Positions 21,936 through 32,754 are shown, numbered from the stretch's first letter. The stretch: DNA of 64,000 nucleotides from Chrysopilus asiliformis (GCA_964034945.1 OZ035960.1:67448994-67512993), one strand, 5' to 3'. The notes: a model not told the origin generated them from the letters alone. Numbers and translations are program-made.

Positions 21936-22399
21936 TTTAATGTTAGGAAATGGGTAGAGCTGCGCCCCACGTGCGAAAACGGCGTTACGAATCGATAGCC
22001 TTCAACCCCCTTAGTGACACTGGAAAGTTTCATTAAGATCGGACCAGCCAATTCGAAGATACCAGGCGAGGGGTATCGAGGGGAGGGAAAAGTCAGGTTT
22101 TGTAGTGGAAAATCAAACCCCTTAGCCTTCTTAGTAATACTGTAAAGCTTCATTAAGATCGGACCACCGAATTCGAAGATACCAGGCGAGGAGTGTCGAA
22201 GGGGAATTTTCTCAGAGGGGATACCTATCTAGATCGTATTTTTGTCCCCGAAAATCCCTAACACCCAAGTTTCATGAAAATCGTTAGGCCTGTTTTCGAG
22301 ATCCATTGTGCAGACAGACAGACTGACAGACAGAAGGACGACAGTCCTAGTATTATATTATAGGATATACCTATTTAATGTTAGGAAATGGGTAGAGCA
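21936..22399. repeat. insertion bracketed by a 25-bp direct repeat
   Basis: TTTAATGTTAGGAAATGGGT (plus AGAGC) occurs at 21936-21960 and 22375-22399. Between them are two related segments with ATTAAGATCGGACCA and a tail of GACAGACAGACTGACAGACA followed by TATTATATTATAGGATA. This could be a retroposon-like insertion with a long target duplication or a tandem event. Confidence 0.55.
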
Positions 22400-22554
22400 A
22401 AACTTTAATCGTTCCAAACAGCGAATTTTTAGGGATGGCAACAGTAAGTTGTAAACTAAATTTTAGAGGTCGACAGCAAAAATTTTGGTCACCAACATTT
22501 TTTAGATCGACAGAAACCTTTCGTTAACCTTACAGACTTCTAAACATTAGAAAT

Positions 22555-24150
22555 TTGAGGGTTGAAGGATTCGCTGCCCCCCAAAATATACGCATAAAAA
22601 TTTTCAGACCGATCGGACCATCCGATTAGGGGACAGGGGAGGGGTTAAGAAGCGAAAGGGGTAGGGGAAAATAGATAAGGGGAAAACACTAGCCGTCCCC
22701 CAAAATGTGAGCATACAAATTTTCAGATCGATCGGACCATCCGATTGGGAGTTGATAGGGGAGGGGTTAAGAAGCGAAAGGGGTAGGGGAAAATAGATAA
22801 GGGGAAAACACTAGCCGTCCCCCAAAATGTGAGCATACAAATTTTCAGATCGATCGGACCATCCGATTGGGAGTTGATAGGGGAGGGGTTAAGAAGCGAG
22901 GGGTTAAGAAGCGAAAGGGGTAGGGGAAAATAGATAAGGGGAAAACACTAGCCGTCCCCCAAAATGTGAGCATACAAATTTTCAGATCGATCGGACCATC
23001 CGATTGGGAGTTGATAGGGGAGGGGTTAAGAAGCAAAAGGGGTAGGGGAAAATAGATAAGGGGAAAACACTGGCCGTCCCCCAAAATGTGAGCATACAAA
23101 TTTTCAGATCGATCGGACCATCCGATTGGGAGTTGACAGGGGAGGGGTTAAGAAGCGAAAGGGGTAGGGGAAAATAGATAAGGGGAAAACACTAGCCGTC
23201 CCCCAAAATGTGAGCATACAAATTTTCAGATCGATCGGACCATCCGATTGGGAGTTGATAGGGGAGGGGTTAAGAAGCGAAAGGGGTAGGGGAAAATAGA
23301 TAAGGGGAAAACACTAGCCGTCCCCCAAAATGTGAGCATACAAATTTTCAGATCGATCGGACCATCCGATTGGGAGTTGATAGGGGAGGGGTTAAGAAGC
23401 GAGGGGTTAAGAAGCGAAAGGGGTAGGGGAAAATAGATAAGGGGAAAACACTAGCCGTCCCCCAAAATGTGAGCATACAAATTTTCAGATCGATCGGACC
23501 ATCCGATTGGGAGTTGATAGGGGAGGGGTTAAGAAGCAAAAGGGGTAGGCGAAAATAGATAAGGGGAAAACACTGGCCGTCCCCCAAAATGTGAGCATAC
23601 AAATTTTCAGACCGATCGGACCATCCGATTGGGAGTTGATAGGGGAGGGGTTAAGAAGCGAGGGGTTAAGAAGCGAAAGGGGTAGGGGAAAATAGATAAG
23701 GGGAAAACACTAGCCGTCCCCCAAAACGTACGCATACAAATTTTCAGATCGATCGGACCATCCGATTGGGAGTTGACAGGGGAGGGGTTAAGAAGCGAAA
23801 GGGGTAGGGGAAAATAGATAAGGGGAAAACACTAGCCGTCCCCCAAAATGTGAGCATACAAATTTTCAGATCGATCGGACCATCCGATTGGGAGTTGACA
23901 GGGGAGGGGTTAAGAAGCGAAAGGGGTAGGGGAAAATAGATAAGGGGAAAACACTAGCCGTCCCCCAAAATGTACGCATACAAATTTTCAGATCGATCGG
24001 ACCATCCGATTGGGAGTTGACAGGGGAGGAGTTAAGAAGCGAAAGGGGTAGGGGAAAATAGATAAGGGGAAAACACTAGCCGTCCCCCAAAATGTACGCA
24101 TACAAATTTTCAGATCGATCGGACCATCCGATTGGGAGTTGACAGGGGAG
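22555..24150 (+). repeat. 122-bp minisatellite with 137-bp variants (higher-order array)
   Basis: About 13 units, each with ACTAGCCGTCCCCCAAAAT, GATCGATCGGACCATCCGAT and AGGGGAGGGGTTAAGAAGCG. Most units are 122 bp. Some are 137 bp because GAGGGGTTAAGAAGC is doubled. A block of one 137-bp plus three 122-bp units repeats with a period of 503 bp (for example the doubled motif at 22885, 23388), a higher-order structure. Frames through it are repeat artefacts, not genes. Confidence 0.9.
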
Positions 24151-24345
24151 GGGAAGGCCGGGAAACGTCGGAGAGAGGGGAAATTAAAATGGGACCAACT
24201 AGGGAGTGAACTCTGTCATCCACCAACGTTTCAACAAAATCCATGCAACGGCACCCAAGTACTGCGTGAACATACAGATATTAAATAAATAAAGTTGGAC
24301 CAAAACGAATTGATAACCTCCTCCTTTTTTGGAAGTCGGTTAAAA
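24151..24345 (+). repeat. right end of the 4.2-kb insertion (GGAAGTCGGTTAAAA)
   Basis: It contains GCGTGAACATACAGA and ends CCTCCTTTTTTTGGAAGTCGG before the Tc1 sequence resumes. The same end occurs at 10030-10067. Confidence 0.6.
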
Positions 24346-24873
24346 ATACAATGCTTTGTTCTTGTATTTTATGCAAAACATTCCGGATTTTCGAATATGC
24401 TCCATATTACCCATGTTTGAACTAATGTGGTTGTCAATTTTTGATGAATTCTGTTAGTTAAAGTAGTTGCAGTCGGATTTTAGTATTTTCAATATGGCGA
24501 AAACAAAATATAACAATTTTATTAAAACTCGCGTCGTAGAAGATTTTAAACAGGGTTTAAAACAAAAGTTAATTGCTGAAAAGTATCAATTGCCAACATC
24601 CACAGTTTTTGATATTATTAGTAAATTTCGGAGTGGAAAAACACTTAAAACCATCCATTCTGGAGGTCATCCTCGCAAGACTTCACCAAAAATCGACTGT
24701 AAAATTAAAAATATGGTTCTAAAAAATCCGTTTATCGGTTCCCAAAGAATTGTGAATGAATTAAATCTGCCAATTGTTGCTAGTACTGTGTGAAGGCGCT
24801 TGATAGAAGCAAATTTACCTGCATTTCGGTCAGCAAAGAAGCCCCTGCTAAAAGCTACGCATCGTATGAAAAG

Positions 24874-25502
24874 GTAATCTTTTTGGTGGTCTCTGCTAAC
24901 AGCCAATTTCTTACATCAATTTGGGTTTTTTTTATACCCGTATGGTGAAACCAAAGGGTATATTAACTTTGCCTTACCGTTTGTAACGCCAAGATCCCGT
25001 CATCGCACAAAAAAATTAATTACACCAGTGTGTTTAGAATGATAAAAAAAATTGAATTTTGCATGTCCGTCCGTCTGTCTGTCCGTCTGTCTGTCTGTCT
25101 GTCTGTCTGTCTGTGGCGCGGATTGCGGGCGCACGGATTGAGCTAGAGACTTGAAATTTTGAGCAGATCCGTTTTTCGTAAAATGCGAGGCTAAGTTCGT
25201 TAATGGGCAAAAATGGACCATTAGGGGGGGTACCCCCCATACGAACGAAATCATTTTTTGTGAATATCTCAAAAACGGTGCATCTTATCAAAAAAGTCCA
25301 AGAACAAAAGTTATTTAGGATATGATTCTACAAAAAACTCCCATACATCAAAATCCGATTGGAATAAATTTTAAAAAATCTTATTGGAAAGTTTGACTTC
25401 AAAGTGGAATTTTGGTATAACTGTTCGAATTTTGATACGAATATCACCATACGGGTCTCCAATGATTGCCAGATTGGCAATTATAGCTTTTGTTATGTTT
25501 AG
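24874..25502 (+). other. apparent intron in Tc1 transposase, filled by DINE
   Basis: GTAATC follows codon fragment AG, a TGCTAAC branch-site-like word is at 24896, and TTTAG precedes the resumed frame at 25503. Joining 24873 to 25503 restores the expected residues (HRMKR-LNFANKH). The DINE copy 24933-25498 occupies most of it. It could be a true intron or a coincidental excision-like gap. Confidence 0.5.
24933..25498 (+). mobile_element. DINE-1/mini-me-like element, copy 6, full length
   Basis: Reference-quality copy: hairpin TATACCCGTATGGTGAAACC...GGGTATATT, conserved GTAACGCCAAGATCCCGTCA, GTCY tract 25067-25112, GCGCGGATTGCGGGCGCAC, GGGGGGTACCCCCC palindrome, palindrome ATTGCCAGATTGGCAAT and end GTTATG. 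It lies within the apparent intron of the Tc1 transposase. Confidence 0.85.
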
Positions 25503-25852
25503 ATTGAACTTCGCTAACAAACATTTGGATTGGTCGATAAATAAATGGAGAACTGTACTTTTTAGCAATGAAAGTAAATTCAACATTTTTTCTCCCGATG
25601 GTAATATCCATGTCAGGCGAAAGCCGGGTGAACGTCTCCTACCACAAAACTGTCGACCTACGGTCAAGCATGGAGGAGGGTCCGTCTTGGTTTGGGGCTG
25701 CTTTTCGGCACAAGGACCTGGTCCTTTACATCTTATAAATGGAATCATGGATCGATTTCAATATAAAGACATTCTCGGATCCATTATGTTACCATACGCC
25801 GAAGAAAATATGCCACTGCGCTGGGTCTTCCAGCAAGATAACGACCCCAAAC

Positions 25853-26902
25853 CAGTGTTGGGCATCAATCAATTAAATTTTCAATTGACTAATCAATTGA
25901 TTGAAAATTTAATTGCAATTAAATTTAATTGCAGATTTTGCAATTAAATTCAATTGCAATTAAATTTAATTGCAAAATTAATTGCAATTAAATTTTCAAT
26001 CAATTGATTAGTCAATTGAAAATTTAATTGATTAAGCAATTAAATTAATTGCAATTAAATTTTCAATCAATTAACTTTTTTGCAATTAAATTTACAATTA
26101 AAAATTCAAAAACAAGGGCCTGTACAAAATGTACATTCAATGTACATTGAATGTCAAATATCAAAAAAAAATGAAAAAAACTAACAATTTTCAATTAAGA
26201 ATACAACTTTTTGTGATTATTTGTTTTAAACGCTGATTGCTGAAAAGTTAATTTGCCTCAAAACGACGGGATCGGGAAGGGGTTGGGAGTGGGAGGGAAG
26301 GGAAAGGGTTGGGAGTGGGAGGGGGAGGGAAGGGAAGGGATGGGGGAGGGGGAAGGGGCAGGGGTAGGTATCCTTCCCCCTCCCTCCCCCCCCCCCCCTC
26401 CCCCATCCCTTCTCTTCCCTTCCCTCCCACTCCCAACCCCTTCCCGATCCCGTCGTTTTGAGACAAATTAAATTTTCCCTCATTTCGATCGATTTCGATC
26501 ATTTTTCCATATAAAAAAATTAGTTGACTAAATTGAATTACCACGAAATATGGTGCACGATCCTTATAAATTATTAATCCTTTTAAATTTTGCTTTTCCA
26601 GAGCCTTTAATTAAAAGGTGTTAAAAATTCGAGATTTTAATTTTTTAAAGTTCATAAGATTTAATTGTTAATTGTACTAGTAATGATTGATCAAACAATT
26701 AACAATTAATTAATTGTTAATTGTGAAAAATGCAATTAACAATTAATTAATTGTTAATTGTGAAAAATACAATTAACAATTGATTAATTGTTAATTGCAG
26801 AAATTTACAATTACAATTGATTAATTGTCAATTGCAGAAATCTACAATTACAATTGATTAATCGTTAATTGTTAATTGCACTGACAATTACGTTTGGGCA
26901 AA
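25853..26902. mobile_element. hAT-like insertion in Tc1 transposase
   Basis: It begins CAGTGTTGGGCATCAATCAA, a hAT-type end, and is bracketed by CCCCAAAC (25845-25852) and ACCCAAAC (26903-26910), an 8-bp duplication with one mismatch. The Tc1 reading (DPK-HTSK) is restored when it is removed. The right end (…TTTGGGCAAA) is not a clear inverted match. The interior is almost wholly low-complexity: AATTGCAATTAA palindromes, a G-rich palindrome and AATTAATTAATTGTTAATTG arrays. Confidence 0.7.
26249..26470. repeat. G-rich/C-rich palindrome
   Basis: The left arm from TAATTTGCCTCAAAACGACG through GGGAAGGGGTTGGGAGTGGG pairs with its reverse complement ending at 26470. The arms are about 90-100 bp with little loop. 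The G-run arm could also form G-quadruplexes. Proline/glycine-rich open frames here are artefacts. Confidence 0.9.
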
Positions 26903-27431
26903 ACCCAAACACACCTCAAAGGTGGTTAAAGAGTGGTTTTCAAATCAAAATATTTGTGTGATGGAATGGCCGTCACAATCACCAGATCTTAATCCGATCG
27001 AAAATTTGTGGGCCATTCCAAAAAAAAGAATTAGCCATAAAATTCACACATCTTAATCCTCTGTATTTGTCTCTTTGCAAGAAGAGTGGAATAACATTCC
27101 GGCGAACATTATCGAAAATTTGATTTCTTCTATGCCTCGGAGATGTCAAGCCGTCATAAAAAACAACGGTTATTGGACGAAATACTAATTTCTCTGATGA
27201 AATTAGAAAAATCCGAAATGTTTTGCACATTAGAACAAAGCATTGTATTTTATAAAAAAAGATTAAAATACTTTTTTTAATCAAATATTATTGTATTTTT
27301 ATATTTCTTAACTAAAACATAATAAAATAAAAGGTCTGAAAATTTCTTTAGCGAATATTCATTCTTTCAGTATGCAAAAGGTAATTATCTAAAAATTAAA
27401 AAAAATCCGGTATGTTATGCACAGCACTGTA

Positions 27432-27750
27432 TGTATTAAGGTCGATTTTGTCCTTAATTTCTTGAAATGTCCGATATTTTTTTCGATTGAATATTTAATA
27501 AAACAAATATGAATCGTGATTTCCAAACTAGAATGTTCAAATTTTTCCAAACAGTCTACTTTACCCAGGGTATGTCAAACTCTATTAAAGGTGATCGTAT
27601 CACACATTCCCTTCACCAAGTGAACTTAAGCATTAAAAGCGTTGCACAGTGGTTCGAGATCGTTTTCTATTGGTCAAAATTCTATATCTTTTGATCCATT
27701 GAAATTTTTAAATACGGTTTTTTTAATAAAAGAATTTTTCCAAACTTTAT
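27432..27750. other. no recognised gene
   Basis: Spacer between the Tc1 right end and DINE copy 7. Short frames only, nothing recognisable. Confidence 0.4.
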
Positions 27751-28273
27751 TATACCCGTATGGTGAAACCAAAGGGTATATTAGATTTGCCTTACCGTTT
27801 GTAACGCCAAGATCCCGTCATCATACAAAAAAATGAATTACACCAGTGTGTTTAGAATGATTAAAAAAGTTGAATTTAGCATGTCCGTCCGTCCGTCTGT
27901 CCGTCCGATTGCGGGCGCACGGATTGAGCTAGAGACTTGAAATTTTGAGCAGATTTGTTTTTCTTAAAATGCAAGGCTAAGTTCGTTAATGGGCAAAAAT
28001 GGACCATTAGGGGGGGTACCCCCCATACGAACGAAAACGATTTTTGCGAATATCTCAAAAACGGTGCATCTTATCAAAAAAGTCCAAGAACAAAAGTTAT
28101 TTGGGATATGATTCTATATAAAACTCCCATACATTAAAATCCGATTGGAATAAATTTTAAAAAATCTTATTGAAAAGTTTGACTTCCAAGGTACAGCTGT
28201 TCGAATTTTGATCCGAATATCATCATATGGGTTTTCAATAATTGCCAGATTGGCAATTATAGCTTTTGTTATG
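27751..28273 (+). mobile_element. DINE-1/mini-me-like element, copy 7
   Basis: Nearly full length (TATACCCGTATGG to TTTGTTATG). The GTCY tract is short (27880-27907) and the GTGGCGCG that normally follows is deleted. Confidence 0.8.
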
Positions 28274-28732
28274 TTCTATATTATAGAATTGATCTCAGAA
28301 TAAAATAAAAAGAGTATTTTTGTTCATTTTGTACAGTATTACCTATGACAAATTTTTATTTTTGGGTAAATGTAAACATAGTATATGTCTCCATGTTAAT
28401 ATCATAAATGTTTGGTTTTCTGTTTAGGTTACTTTTCCCCCCGAGATTTTTCTTTCAATATGGCATAGAACCAAAAAATGTGTTTACCTTTACCCCATTT
28501 TCCAAAAATTTGAAAAAAAATATAGGGGTAAAAGTAAACACCCAATTTTGTAAAAAATTAAGGACCTATAATTTTGAAATCACATGGAATGGGCAATAAA
28601 TAAACAACAAATTTTAACATAATATATCAAAACTCCGCTGTTAGTGATTTAATTAAAAAAAAACCATTACAAAGTAGAAAAAATATCCAGAAAGTGAAAA
28701 TCGTTTACAATAACCCCCCTTGACCCTACAAC
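28274..28732. other. no recognised gene
   Basis: AT-rich spacer; GGGGTAAAAGTAAACACCCA and TTTACCTTTACCCCATTT (28490-28545) form a weak inverted pair. Confidence 0.35.
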
Positions 28733-28820
28733 TGTTCGCTGTTCACTTAAATCACCATACGGGTTTTCAATAATTGCCAGATAGGCATTGCCAGATTGGC
28801 AATTATAGCTTTTGTTATGT
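28733..28820 (+). mobile_element. DINE end fragment, copy 8
   Basis: Only the right end is present: CACTTAAATCACCATACGGG, then the ATTGCCAGAT palindrome with a small tandem doubling and TTTTGTTATG. It matches 34165-34235. Confidence 0.75.
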
Positions 28821-28865
28821 TTTTTCATAAAATTTTATCACACTTGGATGTTTTTGAGATATTGT

Positions 28866-29734
28866 AAAGGCCGTAGCCGAACAAGGTACTGAAAAGTGCC
28901 CAGGGACCGATTGATATGAAATTTTTACCAGACGTTGACAAACGGTACTTGGTTTGACGAAATTTTTAACCATGTAAACCCCTTATAACGGCCAGAAGGG
29001 GCGGGGGAAGCAAAATCTTAAAAGTTAATTTTCTTGGGAACCGCTTGTCCGATTTTTTTGAAAAAAATATATGTTGTAGTGACGTATAGTGACGCATAGT
29101 GACGCATAAAATTTTTTTGACAATTTTAAATAGAAAAAAAAATTCCTAAAAATTAAAAAAATTATTTCTCAGAATTTGGGCCGAACACAATCACCATATT
29201 TTCACAAAATAATCTTTGTTTAGCCTACTAAAATATATGTTTTTGTCAAAAAAATCGAAGTGGTAGAACATAGTTAAATATGTATATGATTTTAATATAT
29301 CAGCACCAGTAGGGTAAAATACCCAGATCTGAGCCCCCTTAAGCCTTTTTTCACTTCATACCATCTTTTCTTCGTCTTCCGTATACTTTCTGAGAAACTT
29401 ATACTTACTGGTCGAAAGTATGGAATGTTTAAATTAAATTAACATATACATATTCCTCAACAATTTGGATAAAAAAAAAGTATTATGTGTAAATGTGGAA
29501 GTTATCCCAAGATCTAGTTCTGAGCCCCTTGTGGTACACGATGTAAAAAAAAGTTGAAAAAACAAATGTCACGAACGTGTTAATCTGAAAAAAATAACAG
29601 TTGATATTCTGTATATTAATATTTGGCTATATGTAGGATCGTCAAACGGTACTTGCATCAAACCAACGTCTGGTAAAAATTTCAGATCAATCGGTCCCAT
29701 GGCACTTTTCAGTACCTGTTCGGCTACGGCTTTT
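28866..29734. mobile_element. MITE with ~70-bp inverted ends (GGCCGTAGCCGAACA)
   Basis: AAAGGCCGTAGCCGAACA...GAAAAGTGCC...GGGACCGATTGAT at the left is matched by the reverse complement at 29665-29734, with a few differences. The interior includes GTGACGCATA tandem words at 29077-29106. It is non-coding and its target duplication is unclear. Confidence 0.75.
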
Positions 29735-30092
29735 AAATTCAACTTCTTATGTTCTGTTTATGTTTTAGTAGGAAAGTACACCCGATTTACACGGTAGATA
29801 CGTTCCATGAAAACCCGTGTAAATTGAAATCGCGTAAAACAAGATGCAGAATGCATATGAAAAGTGGCGATTGGTTCAACTTTCTTTTAGATCGTGTAAA
29901 TCGCATTAAGGAATGTGAAGAATAATCATAGATATGTTCATAATAACCGTGTAAAATGAGGCAAACATTTAATGAAAGAAACGGAGATTGGTTCTAAATA
30001 AATACATTTAATAAAATTATAAACATAAAATAATAATATTACATACGAAATAAAAAAAAATTAATAAACAATATGGAATATCGTAATCTATA

Positions 30093-30344
30093 TATGAGGC
30101 GTTAAAAGCTAGAGTGGACCAACACACTTAATTGAGTTTTTGAAGCTTTTTTCACTTTTGTACTATTATTTACTGGAAATTTTTGGAAAAAAATTTGTGT
30201 GGACTTTATTACTCAATGTTGAAATGTTCTTTTATGCATACAAACATTTTTATCTAGAAACTCACTCGCAATAGTGATTCAAACACAAAAAAATTCACGA
30301 TTTCGACATGTGGGTTGGTCCACTCTAACTTTTAACGCCTCATA
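30093..30344. mobile_element. 252-bp MITE with TA duplication
   Basis: TATGAGGCGTTAAAAGCTAG and, at the right, the reverse complement form matched ends that continue into AGAGTGGACCAAC, flanked by TA (30091-30092, 30345-30346). Non-coding. Confidence 0.85.
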
Positions 30345-30469
30345 TAAATATAAAAATGGATGTTTGTTGGTCTGTTTGTCTGAGATTACAAAACTCAAAA
30401 ACTACTGGACCGAGTTTTACGCGGTTTTTCGAAAAATGATCTGCGTTGCCAGGAGCAAGTTTTTAGCTA
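30345..30469 (+). repeat. repeat with AAAAATGGATGTTTGTTGGT
   Basis: The wording AAATGGATGTTTGTTGGTCTG ... CTACTGGACCGAGTTTTACG is a common start of interspersed insect repeats. The Tc1-like element next to it may have truncated it. Confidence 0.4.
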
Positions 30470-31394
30470 CAGTCTGTAAAGTAAGAGCGTGTACGGCATA
30501 AATGGCAATTGGCTTTGAAATATCGTCCTAGTTTTTGGTGGGCAGATAGATGCAATCTTTGTCGTGAATGCTTTGTCACAAAAGATCCAGTTGGCGTCGA
30601 GTTCTTACCCGAATAACAAGTTAACCGCCATGAGTGCCACATACGCATCACGCCACGAGGCTGTGTTCCTTTGTTCCCACCCCAAAGGACCAAAAATGTC
30701 ATATCTATCTGCTGCTAAATACATGGGAAAGTCAAAATCGTTCATCGCTAAGTGGGTTCAGCAATATAAGAAGATCAAAAATGTCGATGACTTGCCAGAA
30801 CGTGGGTCGATAGGCAAAGTGACACCGAACATGGAAAAAAAATTTGTGAATTTGGTTAACCGGAACCCCACCATAACATTGCGACTAGGAGCAGCAAAAT
30901 TAAAACAGAAGGCTATAGAAGTTACACATACAACTATTCGAACCTATATCCTTGGGCATAACCTCAAATATCGAAGCACAATGAAGAAACCACTGTTAGC
31001 GAAAAAAATGTGACGAAAAGACTCGTTTGGGCAAAGGAGAATTTGGACCGAGATTGGAACAACGTGATCTGTATGGACGACGCTTCTGTTTAGAGATATT
31101 CTGTGTGGGCATATCTCAAGCACAAGCTTCGAGGAAAAAGAGTGTGCACTTTGAAGCAGCTGACACGAGAAATTCGTCTCATTTGAGGGTCTTTACAGAA
31201 CGAATACGCAGTCAACTTAGTGGAAAGTATGCCTCGGAGATGCCAGCAATTATCAATGCCGGTGGTGACTGGACTCATTATTAATGATATAGCATTTTTC
31301 TTCTTGTGCAATACAACAAATTCATGTACTTAAAAATCATTAAAAATAAATTTTTGTACACATTAACCCGTACACGCTCTTACTTTACAGACTG
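30470..31394 (+). mobile_element. Tc1-like element, internally deleted
   Basis: Inverted ends CAGTCTGTAAAGTAAGAGCG (continuing TGTACG) at 30470 and 31394 are perfect over 26 bp and flanked by TA. At 925 bp it is about 400 bp short of a full Tc1/mariner. Confidence 0.9.
30564..31284 (+). pseudogene. Tc1-like transposase remnant
   Basis: The N-terminal frame includes MSYLSAAKYMGKSKSFIAKW and LPERGSIGKVTPNMEKKF, the DNA-binding helix-turn-helix and GRP-type linker region. After a stop at 31011 the next frame reads RLVWAKENLDRDWNNVICMD then DASV, the first catalytic-Asp region (FSDES in intact relatives). Most of the DDE domain is then missing, and the end (LVESMPRRCQ) is the usual C-terminus, followed by INAGGDWTHY after a one-base slip. 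It starts about 95 bp inside the left end of its element. Not functional. Confidence 0.75.
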
Positions 31395-32700
31395 TATGTT
31401 AAATTTTCAAAATTCGAAACGGGAGGTCCTGTAAGAATAACGCAAATATCCTTTTTTCAATTTTTCTCGCAAAAACTAACTTTGGGAGGTTTTCAGGGTT
31501 GCTTATCACGAATCCGACGTTGGAATTTCAAAATTCGAAACAGAAGGTCCTGTAAAGGTAAGGATACACGATGAGAGACTTTGGTCTCTGGTCTCCAGGG
31601 TACAAAAGTGTATACACGTTCAGAGACATTTAAGTCTGGAGATCAAAAAATAGATCTCCGGAGACCTTTACTAAAGTCTCTCAAAGCAAAGTCTCTGGAG
31701 TATATACACGACGCAGGTATCTCGTCTCCAAGCATAAAAACAATATCACTAATCTAAAATATAAAATAAGTAAAAACACTTTTTTTCTTTATAAAAACTG
31801 ACCTTTAATCTCAAAACAACGAAACAAATTCTCGTTCCCACAAAACAATTTCCAAATGTCAAAATTCGTCTCCGGAGACCAAGAGATAGATATCAAAACG
31901 TTTTGAAGACCGGAGACGCATTAAAAAGAGTAGCTACACGGCAAGAGACTTAAGTCTCCCAAGAGACCCGAGAGACTTGTACTTGGAGATAAATCTCCGG
32001 TCTCCGAAGTGTATACACAGGTCTCTTTATATCCAGAGGCGAAATTTTTGGTCTCAGAGACCAAAATCTCTCGTCGTGTATCCTTACCTTAAGAATAACG
32101 TTTTTATACACTTTCTATTAAGTTGGATTGTCGCGACCTACATACCTACCTACCTACCTATGTGTCTATCTCCGGAATCTTTGAAACCTTATATCTCCGA
32201 AACTATGCAACCTAGGAAGATGAAATTTTGTCACCTTGCGTAGTTCCGGTGACAGTTCAATACTCCATCCTTGTAAGGACAATGGAAGGTCCTGTAAGGA
32301 TAACGCAAATATCCTTTTTCCCATTTTTTCCGGGAAAAAATGGCATTAGGGGGTTTTCGGGGTCGCTGATCACGAATTCGGTGTTAGATTTTCAAAATTC
32401 AAAACGGAAGGTCCTGTAAGGATAACGCAAATATCCTTTTTCCCATTTTTTCCGGGAAAAACTGGCATCAGGGGGTTTTCGGGATCGCTGATCACGAATT
32501 CGGTGTTAGATTTTCAAAATTCAAAACCGAAGGCCCTGTAAGGATAACGCAAATATCCTTTTTCCCAGTTTTTCCGGGAAAAATGGCATTAGAGGGTGTT
32601 TGAGGTCGCTGAATCCGATTCTGACATTTAAAATTCTGTAAGGATAACGGAATGTCCTGCAAAGATAACGTGAGTTTCCTTTTGCTCAAATTTCCCGCGA
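31395..32700 (+). repeat. GGATAACGCAAATATCC minisatellite, interrupted
   Basis: Units of about 120 bp with GGTCCTGTAAGGATAACGCA, CCCATTTTTTCCGGGAAAAA and TCGCTGATCACGAATTCGG. At least five units, interrupted at 31556-32089 by a MITE and near 32105-32280 by sequence with ACCT repeats. The same family occurs at 41.6, 43.5, 52.8 and 61.2 kb. Confidence 0.85.
31556..32089. mobile_element. PIF/Harbinger-like MITE with GGTCTC motifs
   Basis: Ends AGGTAAGGATACACGATGAG and (inwards) AGGTAAGGATACACGACGAG are flanked by TAA (31553-31555, 32090-32092). The neighbouring minisatellite units supply the empty site CCTGTAAGAATAACG. The body repeats GGTCTC, GAGACC, CTCCGGAGACC and AGTCTC words more than a dozen times, mostly as inverted pairs. 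Non-coding. Confidence 0.85.
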
Positions 32701-32754
32701 AAGATATTTTCTGGAGGTTTTTGGTAGGCTAATTCAAGACTAAAAAGTATAAAA

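Larger units (their letters stand above)
24494..27189 (+). pseudogene. Tc1-like transposase, interrupted
   Basis: A Tc1-family transposase cuts and pastes DNA between TA sites. The N-terminal exon (24494-24873) starts MAKTKYNNFIKTRVVEDFKQ with paired helix-turn-helix regions, and has a stop at 24791. It continues ANLPAFRSAKKPLLKATH and meets a donor-like AAAG/GTAATC. The reading resumes exactly in frame at 25503 (LNFANKHLDWS). The catalytic domain shows VLFSNESKF (first Asp of the usual FSDES changed to Asn), GGGSVLVWGCFS, QQDNDPK (second Asp; cut by a hAT-like insertion at 25853) and, after 26911, [12 protein letters not shown] with the Glu of DD34E. Later frames carry a stop and slips, ending at TAA 27189. 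The lost first Asp alone would abolish activity. Confidence 0.85.
19977..27429 (+). mobile_element. Tc1-like element split by three insertions
   Basis: Ends CAGTGCTGTGCATAACATAC (19977) and its reverse complement (27429) are flanked by TA on both sides. The inverted repeats are long: about 190 bp are matched before the left one is cut at about 20165 by a 4.2-kb insertion ending near 24342. Matching then resumes (AATACAATGCTTTGTTC). Further insertions are a DINE copy and a hAT-like element. Without these the element is about 1.65 kb, normal for Tc1. Confidence 0.9.

Noticed and set aside
22845..23602. 84-codon minus-strand frames as a duplicated gene
   Set aside because: They are repeated minisatellite units 503 bp apart.
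26226..26544. Proline/glycine-rich proteins at the G-rich palindrome
   Set aside because: Frames are open on both strands because of low complexity; they are not genes.
31395..32700. CRISPR array
   Set aside because: Repeats with regular spacing, but units are ~120 bp, spacers are part of the repeat, and the context is insect transposons.
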